DNA of 33,386 nt from Candidatus Gastranaerophilales bacterium. GTDB lineage: Bacteria; Cyanobacteriota; Vampirovibrionia; Gastranaerophilales; Gastranaerophilaceae. The DNA lies in the NCBI GenBank assembly GCA_944325585.1, contig CALVAS010000017.1:1-33386 (forward strand), written 5' to 3'. The notes under the pieces are model-generated. The model did no database searches. It saw only the letters and a list, made by a program, of their open reading frames with translations, and was not told where the DNA came from. The first letter of the stretch is position 1. Every line of letters begins with the position of its first letter. A program made the translations under genes and the position numbers. Below, piece after piece: positions 1 through 6,598 of this stretch.

Positions 1-76
1 ATTATATTACAAATAAAATTTTTGATTAAAACCCAAATTTAGAAAAAATATTTAAAAAATAAAAGAGGAGAAATTT

Positions 77-870
77 ATGAAAACACAAACTATGAGAGGA
101 TTCCAGCCAGGGGGGGGGGGGGCTTAAATAAGGCTGCCTTTACCATGGCTGAAGTTTTGATTACCTTAGGCATTATCGGAATTGTCGCGGCTATGACTCT
201 GCCCTCGCTTATTCAAAAACATCGCGACAAAGTAATCGTCACTCAGGTCAGAAAAGTTTATTCCGATATAAACAATGCCATAATCCATGCACAAGCAGAT
301 TTTGGAGTTATCGGTGACAATTCGCAGCTTTTCAACCCGAATAACACAAGTGTTCAAACCGCTGAAAATTTTGCAAAATATTTTACGGGCGCAAAGGTTT
401 GCAGGGGAAAAACCCGCAAAGAATGTAAACAATATTATCCTGATATAAAATATGCAACGCCTTATGTAGATTCATCCGGTACAAATGCATACTGGGTAAC
501 AAATGGTTTACCGACAATAATTTTACAGAACGGAGCAGTTCTATATATTCAGCAAAGAACTAATCCCGATTGTTACGGAGAGGAAACCTGGCAACATAAA
601 GATGAATTCGGAAATCCCATAAAAGACGCCGACGGTAATGTAATAACAAGTACATCAATTGTTCAAATCTGTGCAATGATAATGATGGATGTCAACGGAA
701 ACAAGTCGCCGAACAGATTCGGACAGGATGTACAAACTATACATGTTTATAAAAAAACTGTTGAACCGACGTATCAAAAAATGATGGGAAGCGAGAGTTT
801 TAAAAATATTCTTCAGGGAAATGACGAGTTTATTTATACGGATTATAAAATAGGGGAAACACCTTCTTAA
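77..870 (+). CDS. Type IV prepilin-like protein, frameshifted by a 13-G run in the leader
   Basis: Secreted pilin or pseudopilin subunit. The true start is probably ATG 77, six bases after a strong AGAGGAG ribosome site; it gives a leader beginning MKTQTMRGFQP followed by a glycine stretch. As written, the 13-G run at 110-122 leads to a TAA right after it. With 11 or 14 G the frame runs through LNKAAFTMAEVLITLGIIG, a class III prepilin signal with cleavage between A and F and the conserved Glu at +5. An internal ATG at 145 opens the main frame but would remove the cleavage site, so it is unlikely to make an exportable pilin. The C-terminal half has DVNGNKSPNRFGQD, shared with the other two prepilins here and reminiscent of pseudopilin calcium-binding loops (inference). 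The gene ends at a bidirectional terminator. Family assignment is firm, exact role unknown. Confidence 0.8.
110..122 (+). repeat. Homopolymer run of 13 G inside prepilin leader
   Basis: Thirteen consecutive G lie between the codons for FQP and LNKAAF. Run length decides whether the upstream ATG 77 is in frame with the pilin: 11 or 14 G is in frame, the present 13 is not. Such runs are classical slipped-strand phase-variation sites. A sequencing or assembly length error is the main alternative. Confidence 0.85.
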
Positions 871-871
871 C

Positions 872-912
872 AAAAAACGCGGGCTGCAAATTGCAGCCCG
901 CGTCGTTTTTTT
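872..912. terminator. Bidirectional Rho-independent terminator between prepilin and hydA
   Basis: A perfect 12-bp stem (878-889 with 891-902) is flanked by six A on the left and seven T on the right, so it can terminate transcripts from both convergent genes, the prepilin gene ending at 870 and the hydrogenase gene ending at 918. Confidence 0.9.
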
Positions 913-917
913 AACTT

Positions 918-2390
918 TTACTTTTCAACCTTATCGCTTTCCAAAAGCGGTTTGCTTGCGTTCACGTAATTTGTCAACTGCTTAAGCGCCGGTTTGTAAG
1001 CATTAACCGTCGCGTTACCCCCTAAACATCCGCCCGGACAAGCCATAACTTCTATCAGATTGCCGAGTTCGCACATACCGTTTTTGGCATATTTTTTCAG
1101 GTCTCTGATTGACTGTTTGTCAAGTCCGTTGATAACAACAGGATGCGCCGGAATTTCTTCAGGCAAAAGGGTTTGAACCGCTTTTGCAACCCCTCCGGTT
1201 ACCGCATAATTTCTTGCTTCAGCAGACGCTTCTGTTTTAAACTCGCTTTCTTTACATTCAGCAACCTGAATTCCGAGTGCAATAAACCATGCACCGAGTT
1301 CTTCGTAATTTAGAACATAATCTACATTATCATTTTGAAGAGCCTCACGGCGTTTGGCAACACAAGGGCTGAAAAATACCGTAACAGCGTCAGGATGTTC
1401 TTTTTTAACGATTTCCGCAGTATAGTAAAGCGGAGTTTTTGTGTCAGACCTGAACGGTTTCATTTCAGGCATATGTTTGTCTACAAGTTCGTTATAACCC
1501 GCACAGCATGATGTTGTCATAAATTCCGCACCGTGCTCCAGTCTTTCAACAAACTCTGCAGCTTCGGTTTTTGTCGTAACATCAGCACCTTGAGCAACTT
1601 CATAAACCTCATAGAATCCGAGTTCCTGAATGGCTTCTTTAAGTTGTTGAGGTGTGCAGGGCAGCTGTCCCATAATTGCCGGTGCAACCATCGCAATAAC
1701 TTTTTTGCCTTCTTTGATGTTTTTTAGAACATCTATTATCTGGCTTTTTTCATGAACCGCTCCGAAAGGACATGCTGAAACGCATTTGCCGCATGAAATA
1801 CATTTGTCAAAATCAATTTTGGCATGCCCGTCTTCGCCTTTTGCGATTGCGCCTACAGGGCAGGCATTTTCGCACGGAACGATTATTTTCTGAATCGCCT
1901 GATACGGACAAACCTGAGCACACATTCCGCAGTTTTTGCATTTTGCGGGATCAATTACGGATTTGCCGTTGATTACGCTGATTGCGCCGAATTTGCACGT
2001 ATTTACGCAAGGTCTTGCAACACAGCCCTGACAGAGGTCAGTTACATAAATTCTTGCCGGAACACAGCCTTTGCAGGCAGTTGTCAAAACCGTTAAAGGT
2101 TTTTCATCAGGCTCTTTTCTATCTAACGCCTTTTTTGCCAGTGTAGACAAAAGTTCGCTGTCCTCGGTTTCTTCAATAGATAAACCGAGCCCCGCAACCG
2201 TTCTGTCTCTCAAAATTGCGCGTTCCTTATAAATACAGCATCTGTAAGGTACTTCATGCCCTTTCGGACGCATATCATATGGTATTAATCTTGTATTTTC
2301 TTCAAAGTTGTCACTCAAAAAGGATTTGATGAGTCTCACCAAAATCTCTCTTTTTAAGTGGGATGTTTGTTTTGGGGTGTTTATTGCCAT
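918..2390 (-). CDS. hydA: [FeFe] hydrogenase catalytic subunit, monomeric, group B-like
   Basis: Catalyses reversible H2 formation/oxidation with ferredoxin-type partners in the cytoplasm. The 490 residues hold an N-terminal iron-sulfur region: a CxxCxxxxCxxxC set around 120-132, CKNCGMCAQVCP at 151-162, CENACP at 173-178 and CISCGKCVSACP at 197-208. The H-cluster domain follows with all three signatures: TSCCAGY (293-299; both cysteines kept, Ala where most enzymes have Pro), SPCVAK (341-346) and MACPGGC (449-455). The order and motif variants fit the group B enzymes of anaerobes rather than group A; subgroup is inferred. It is last in the operon starting at 6230. The start ATG has no good ribosome site of its own and lies 4 nt after the stop of a 15-codon ORF, suggesting translational coupling. 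HydF is encoded at 13890. Confidence 0.93.
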   Translation of the reverse strand: MAINTPKQTSHLKREILVRLIKSFLSDNFEENTRLIPYDMRPKGHEVPYRCCIYKERAILRDRTVAGLGLSIEETEDSELLSTLAKKALDRKEPDEKPLTVLTTACKGCVPARIYVTDLCQGCVARPCVNTCKFGAISVINGKSVIDPAKCKNCGMCAQVCPYQAIQKIIVPCENACPVGAIAKGEDGHAKIDFDKCISCGKCVSACPFGAVHEKSQIIDVLKNIKEGKKVIAMVAPAIMGQLPCTPQQLKEAIQELGFYEVYEVAQGADVTTKTEAAEFVERLEHGAEFMTTSCCAGYNELVDKHMPEMKPFRSDTKTPLYYTAEIVKKEHPDAVTVFFSPCVAKRREALQNDNVDYVLNYEELGAWFIALGIQVAECKESEFKTEASAEARNYAVTGGVAKAVQTLLPEEIPAHPVVINGLDKQSIRDLKKYAKNGMCELGNLIEVMACPGGCLGGNATVNAYKPALKQLTNYVNASKPLLESDKVEK

Positions 2391-2394
2391 TCTT

Positions 2395-2442
2395 TTATAC
2401 AGCCTGCAAAAATTCGTCTTTTATAAATCCGAGTCTTTGCAT
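2395..2442 (-). CDS. Possible 15-codon leader peptide coupled to hydA
   Basis: An ATG at 2442 preceded by AGGAAAGG (7-nt spacing) opens a 15-codon frame, MQRLGFIKDEFLQAV, ending in TAA 4 nt before the hydA ATG. It is out of frame with hydA. The much better ribosome site here than at hydA suggests that ribosomes finishing this ORF reinitiate at hydA. It might instead be the relic of a longer hydA N-terminus. Low certainty. Confidence 0.35.
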   Translation of the reverse strand: MQRLGFIKDEFLQAV

Positions 2443-2506
2443 ACGGCCGCCTTTCCTATTTTATTGTGTACATCAAATCTTTTTCTGTAAGACAACGATT
2501 AAAGAA

Positions 2507-2782
2507 TTACTGTTTGTTTTGAGCCGCAAGTTTGTCATCTATTGCTTTCAAAACTTTTTCCACAGTTGCTTCTTTAACAACGTCATCATCTACTTTTACA
2601 TACGGAGCTTTTGAAAATTCCCAGTCGATTGAGCATAAACCTAAACACGGTACGCCGGATACGTCTACTTTGTCACCGTATTTCTTAGGAACCATTTCGA
2701 TTAATTCCTGTAAATTCGCCGAACCCATTACGAAACATGTTGTTCCTAAACATACTTTTACACTAATTTTTTTGTTTTCCAT
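2507..2782 (-). CDS. Thioredoxin-like [2Fe-2S] ferredoxin (NuoE/HydC-like)
   Basis: Small electron-transfer protein of 91 residues. It starts with a beta strand and CLGTTC, and later has CLGLC, giving the CxxxxC...CxxxC ligand pattern of thioredoxin-fold [2Fe-2S] ferredoxins related to NuoE. The start has an AAAGGG ribosome site. It sits directly upstream of hydA and downstream of the SpoIIE-type phosphatase, so it probably passes electrons to or from the catalytic hydrogenase. A paralogue heads the operon at 5982-6230; the two differ enough to suggest separate partners (one for HydA, one for HydS; inference). Confidence 0.88.
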   Translation of the reverse strand: MENKKISVKVCLGTTCFVMGSANLQELIEMVPKKYGDKVDVSGVPCLGLCSIDWEFSKAPYVKVDDDVVKEATVEKVLKAIDDKLAAQNKQ

Positions 2783-2927
2783 TGTTTATGCCCTTTCCGT
2801 CAACTTTCGTTGAACTTATTAATATATAATTCTGTCACTTGCTTTCGTATATTTTTATTTACTTCCGTCTAAATTTTAAGAACGTTCGTTCCCGTTTTTA
2901 TCCTTTCCAGAAATTGTCGTCAAACTC

Positions 2928-4091
2928 TTACATGTATTGTATATTGACCTTTTTAAAGTATTTGTCCTGCAGGACATTGGCAATTTTTTTGATTATGTTT
3001 TTACGGATTTCGATTTCTATGGGAAGCGCAGGGTCATAATGCGCCTGATTCAGTTTTGCACCCACCATGAAATTGATACAATCGCTGTCCAATAAAAATT
3101 TTACCAACTTCCCTGCCGCATTGTCAATATCTGCGGTATTTGATTCCAGATACTCCATTGCCTTTGTCAAAGTAAGAATCCCCTCAGTTACAAGGTCAAC
3201 ACCTTCCATATATGAGCATGCCGGAAGTTTTCCGATACTGATTGTCGTATCCATTGTTATCGGACGGTTTAACTCTCTTGAAATCAGGTTGGCCGTTGTT
3301 CCGCCGCAGATTGCTTTTTTGCCTTTAAAGTTGTCAAACATTCTGGCATATTCGGCATCTTTTTGCTGATGGTAAGGCGGGCCCGTAAATATCAACGATT
3401 CGCGCGGTTCTCTAAAGTACAAAACGCATGCGGAAATATCATCTTTCGGTTTTCTGTCGGTTTCGATGTTTCTTGCCTGATTAACGATATACTGCGAAAG
3501 TTCCGAACTTGAAATATCCGGCTGTTCTAACAATTTATCTTTCACAAGAACTATCAACCCGTCACGGCGAAGCCCGAGTTTTAGTCTTCCTCCGCCAAGC
3601 CCCGCCTGAGTAACGCCGTCTGAACAAAATATCAGTCTGTCTCCGAGTTTAAGTTTCAATTTATAAACTTTCATTTTTCTGTTCTTGAAAGTTTTAGACT
3701 GAATCGTTTCATATTCCGGCGTCATAACTTCATTGTCGCGAATCCACAAAAATTCAGGGTTGCCTTCCTCAACAATCTTGGCATTACCGTAATCATCACA
3801 GTCAATCGCGGAAAATGTCGAATAACTTATGCGTCGTACTTTGCACACCGGAAGCGAATTCATAATGATTTCGGCTGCTTTTCTTATCGGGATTTGCCCG
3901 TTTTCGATAAATTGCAAAAGCATTGTTGCGGTCATACAGGATAAAATATTTGCTTTGATACCGCTTCCGAGTCCGTCAGACAGAACCGCAATCAAACGCG
4001 CTTCATCAGGATAACGTTTTGAGACAAAATAATCCCCGAACGCATTCTGATTGTATTTTTTCATTTGACTGCAGTCTATATCAATAAACAT
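2928..4091 (-). CDS. SpoIIE-family PP2C-type serine phosphatase of the hydrogenase operon
   Basis: Cytoplasmic protein of 387 residues. The N-terminal half is a SpoIIE/PP2C phosphatase domain: GDYF (19-22), the metal-binding LSDGLGSG (37-44), FCSDG (155-159) and KDDIS (216-219). The C-terminal ~150 residues, starting around KKAICGGTT, form an extra domain I recognise only as typical of phosphatases found next to [FeFe] hydrogenases. No membrane segment or receiver domain is visible. AAGGA precedes the ATG by 7 nt. Its place between the sensory hydrogenase gene and the second ferredoxin gene suggests that H2 or redox state sensed by HydS is passed on by dephosphorylating an unknown target; this link is inferred. 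No kinase gene is in the operon. Confidence 0.87.
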   Translation of the reverse strand: MFIDIDCSQMKKYNQNAFGDYFVSKRYPDEARLIAVLSDGLGSGIKANILSCMTATMLLQFIENGQIPIRKAAEIIMNSLPVCKVRRISYSTFSAIDCDDYGNAKIVEEGNPEFLWIRDNEVMTPEYETIQSKTFKNRKMKVYKLKLKLGDRLIFCSDGVTQAGLGGGRLKLGLRRDGLIVLVKDKLLEQPDISSSELSQYIVNQARNIETDRKPKDDISACVLYFREPRESLIFTGPPYHQQKDAEYARMFDNFKGKKAICGGTTANLISRELNRPITMDTTISIGKLPACSYMEGVDLVTEGILTLTKAMEYLESNTADIDNAAGKLVKFLLDSDCINFMVGAKLNQAHYDPALPIEIEIRKNIIKKIANVLQDKYFKKVNIQYM

Positions 4092-4165
4092 GTTTTATCC
4101 TTGTTTTATTTAAAGCCGTTTTGCCGTTCTTCGTCAGTTTCATTATTCAAATGTTCTTTGCTGAG

Positions 4166-4186
4166 ATGCTGAAATAAATTCAGCAT
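4166..4186. repeat. Short palindrome resembling dispersed REP-like elements
   Basis: In the 109-nt gap between the HydS-like and phosphatase genes, ATGCTGAA and TTCAGCAT form a perfect 8-bp stem with a 5-nt loop, within a context (GAGATGC...GCATGACA) that resembles dispersed intergenic palindromes of several bacterial lineages. It lacks a T-run, so it is not a standard terminator. It may lower downstream expression or stabilise upstream mRNA. Only one copy is visible here, so the repeat assignment rests on resemblance. Confidence 0.45.
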
Positions 4187-4200
4187 GACAAAACGTCTGA

Positions 4201-5922
4201 TTATTTACTTTCCTCATCTTCGTCCTTGTCGTCAAAGTCGTTTGCAATTGAACTTAAGAGGGTTTCGGTTTCAACCATGTGTTCGCCGAGAAGGCAGGCT
4301 ATTTCCTGAACGATTGAAATGTTTTTGGAAATTACTTCATGCGCTTTTTGAGAAATTTTTTCTCTGTTTGTTTCCGATTGTGTTACATCGGTTATTACCG
4401 CCCCGACAATCTCGTTTTCTTCAATTGTAAACGCGCTTATATCATAAAGACGATTTTTAATCGGATAACGTTCCTTATGCAAGTCTTTTCCCGATTTCAA
4501 AATTGTTTTAAATAAATCCGCAAAATCTACAATTCTTTCGATTGCAGCACCTGCAAGCCCGTCCGGACGCGCTTTAAACACTTCATACATATCTCCGGTG
4601 AACATTCTCATAAATGCGTCGTTTGCTTCAAGAATATTCATGTTGCTGTCCACCATTACCGTTGCGGACGGCATACATCTGAGCATTGCGGCAGCCTTTC
4701 TCATTGCGATTTTTCTCATATAAGAAACGCACATGGAAGTTTCCGCATCCCCGTCAAGAAGTGCTTTTGCAAGATCACGGCAGGTTGCATAACCGCATCC
4801 GCCGCAGTTAAGTTCGTCATCAACCGAGTGTTTACCGATTTTTTTAAGTGTTTTTAAGATATCTTCAATAGAATATTCGCTTGTAACAACTTTACGCGGG
4901 GAAACATCCATTTCAACAACGATTTCCGCAACTTTTGGAATAATTTCGCGCTCTTTTACTCTTGAAAGCACATCAGAAACAATGCTTATGCCGGCTTTTT
5001 CAGTTGAAATACAGGGCCCTGCAACACACCCGCCCTCACAGGAAAGTGCTTCGACAAAGATTATTTTATCCACTTTTTCCGGCTGCAAACTGTTGAGAGC
5101 GCGTTCAAACGGAAGAAGCCCCGCGATATCCATTAACTGCACTTCTTTTTTAATTCCGATTTTTCTGATGGTTTCATTCATTCCGCCGTCAATCGGATAA
5201 AGGGTTCCTTCATATGCGGCTTTCGGAACAAATTTTGAATCCGGTGAAACAGAAACAGACGAAATATCAATTGCCTCATCATGGAGCCACAATTTTAGCT
5301 CTTCAAACGTCAAAGCGACATCAAAAAGTTTAAATTCATCCGCTTCATTTTTTTTGCCTATACATGGCCCGATAAAAACAATCGCGATATCTTCTCCGAA
5401 TTTTTCTTTAAGCATTTTGGCATGCGTCATTGCCGGAGACCCTATCGGGGTGATACAGTCCGCAAATTCCGGATGATATTTTCTTATAAAGCTGACAATT
5501 ACAGGGCAGGCGCTTGAAATAAAGAGTCCTTTTTCCGCATTGTTAAGCATTTCGGCCGTTTTTATGGAAACTTCCTGTGCGCCGAGTGCGGTTTCGGAAA
5601 CGCCTTTAAAGCCAAGTTTTTTGAGCACGGAAACCATTTTCTCTTCACTGATTTCAAAAACTCCGTTCCAACTGGGAGCAAGAGAAACGTAAACATCTTT
5701 TTGAGCACGGATTAAATTCTTTGCTCTATCCACGTCCGCTCTTACACGTTTTGCATTTGAAGGACACGCTTTTACGCAGTTTCCGCATGCAATGCAGCGG
5801 TCGCCGATTACGGAAGCGTGGCCGTTTTCTATTTTAATCGCTTTTACCGGACATTCCCGAATGCATTTGTAGCAGTCGTGGCATTCGTTTGAAAGCGTAT
5901 AAACCGGATTGTTACTATTCAT
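4201..5922 (-). CDS. Sensory [FeFe]-hydrogenase-like protein with PAS domain (HydS-like)
   Basis: Putative H2/redox sensor of 573 residues. Domains in order: two [4Fe-4S] ferredoxin motifs (CHDCYKCIRECP 14-25; CIACGNCVKACP 43-54); H-cluster domain (~75-330) with altered signatures SSACP (136-140), GPCIGK (185-190) and LSCEGGC (293-299); a further Fe-S motif CGGCGYATC plus a later Cys (373-398); a PAS domain (~410-515); and a C-terminal helical tail. The proton-relay cysteine of catalytic enzymes is Ala here and the Met of the MPC motif is Gly, as described for the Thermotoga maritima sensory enzyme HydS. This predicts slow turnover and a signalling role. There is no kinase domain, so output must go through a partner, most likely the adjacent SpoIIE-type phosphatase. 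AGGGG precedes the ATG. Confidence 0.9.
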   Translation of the reverse strand: MNSNNPVYTLSNECHDCYKCIRECPVKAIKIENGHASVIGDRCIACGNCVKACPSNAKRVRADVDRAKNLIRAQKDVYVSLAPSWNGVFEISEEKMVSVLKKLGFKGVSETALGAQEVSIKTAEMLNNAEKGLFISSACPVIVSFIRKYHPEFADCITPIGSPAMTHAKMLKEKFGEDIAIVFIGPCIGKKNEADEFKLFDVALTFEELKLWLHDEAIDISSVSVSPDSKFVPKAAYEGTLYPIDGGMNETIRKIGIKKEVQLMDIAGLLPFERALNSLQPEKVDKIIFVEALSCEGGCVAGPCISTEKAGISIVSDVLSRVKEREIIPKVAEIVVEMDVSPRKVVTSEYSIEDILKTLKKIGKHSVDDELNCGGCGYATCRDLAKALLDGDAETSMCVSYMRKIAMRKAAAMLRCMPSATVMVDSNMNILEANDAFMRMFTGDMYEVFKARPDGLAGAAIERIVDFADLFKTILKSGKDLHKERYPIKNRLYDISAFTIEENEIVGAVITDVTQSETNREKISQKAHEVISKNISIVQEIACLLGEHMVETETLLSSIANDFDDKDEDEESK

Positions 5923-5981
5923 TTTAACCCCTGTAATAATTTTGTAAGGATGATAAAAACGGTTTGCAATTCAAAAAAAGA

Positions 5982-6230
5982 TTATTTGACCTTTAAGAGT
6001 TCATCAAGAACTTCTTTTAACTTAGTTTCATCAACTTCCGTATATTCAACGCCGTTGATGATTACATTCGGCCCCGTAACGCATTTGCCTTCGCAGCGGG
6101 AACCCGCCAAATCAATTTCTGCTTCCAATCCGTTTTCTTTAATATAATTTTCGATAAACTCAAGGTTTGACGCATTGCCGCGGGCAAAGCAGGAACTTCC
6201 CATACACACTGTTATATTTAGCTTTGACAT
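5982..6230 (-). CDS. Thioredoxin-like [2Fe-2S] ferredoxin heading the hydrogenase operon
   Basis: An 82-residue ferredoxin with CMGSSC near the N-terminus and CEGKC in the middle, the four-cysteine pattern of NuoE-like thioredoxin-fold [2Fe-2S] proteins. AGAGG precedes the ATG by 5 nt. It is first in the operon and directly upstream of the HydS-like gene, an arrangement known from sensory hydrogenase loci in Thermotoga and clostridia, so it is probably the electron partner of the sensor (inference). Confidence 0.88.
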   Translation of the reverse strand: MSKLNITVCMGSSCFARGNASNLEFIENYIKENGLEAEIDLAGSRCEGKCVTGPNVIINGVEYTEVDETKLKEVLDELLKVK

Positions 6231-6269
6231 ACTACCTCTTTTTTGTTTATCTCTTTCTTTTCTTATAAT

Positions 6270-6298
6270 ATTTTAACCCAACGGGAGATTTTAAGCAA
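6270..6298 (-). promoter_or_regulatory. Candidate sigma70-type promoter of the hydrogenase operon
   Basis: Reading on the minus strand, TTGCTT (6298-6293) and TAAAAT (6275-6270) are separated by exactly 17 nt. This lies about 40 nt upstream of the first operon start at 6230, leaving room for the AGAGG ribosome site. Seen by eye only. Confidence 0.5.
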
Positions 6299-6306
6299 GT
6301 ATTTTT

Positions 6307-6338
6307 AAAAAAGGAGCCCTTGAAATTTTCAGGGCTCC
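6307..6338 (-). terminator. Rho-independent terminator upstream of the hydrogenase operon
   Basis: On the minus strand GGAGCCCT and AGGGCTCC form an 8-bp stem that can be extended with A-T pairs, followed by six T. It ends transcripts arriving from the 6599-7831 gene or the small ORF at 6369-6491, insulating the hydrogenase promoter just downstream. Confidence 0.85.
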
Positions 6339-6368
6339 GAATTTACACTAACCTGCTCTTCACTTCGT

Positions 6369-6491
6369 TTAACCGTACGATTCTGAGGAATCACTATAAT
6401 ATAATTTATTAAAACAAGTGCAAAAAATCTTATAAGAAATCCCGTTTTTTAATCCGTTCTTTCTTATTAAGATTTTTGCATATTTTTTCAC
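6369..6491 (-). CDS. Possible 40-residue small protein with GTG start
   Basis: The 368-nt gap between 6230 and 6599 holds a short frame with a good ribosome site (AGGAAGAGG, about 6 nt before GTG 6491). It encodes 40 residues: a basic N-terminus (VKKYAKILIRKNGLKNG), a CTC cysteine pair and a serine-rich end. It stops about 30 nt before a Rho-independent terminator, as expected for a small gene or a processed transcript. I recognise no family. It could equally be the 3' UTR of the upstream gene or an sRNA. Coding status is uncertain. Confidence 0.35.
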   Translation of the reverse strand: MKKYAKILIRKNGLKNGISYKIFCTCFNKLYYSDSSESYG

Positions 6492-6598
6492 GAATTACCT
6501 CTTCCTATAATATTTAATGGAATCTTTTTTGATATTATTCATTATTTTCCCTTGAAACTGTGTGTCTGACTTTTGCCGCAATTTATGCGGGCTTTATC

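Noticed and set aside
1-76. Promoter for the first prepilin gene
   Set aside because: The stretch is almost all A/T, so many -10-like hexamers occur and no spaced -35/-10 pair stands out; only the AGAGGAG ribosome site is clear.
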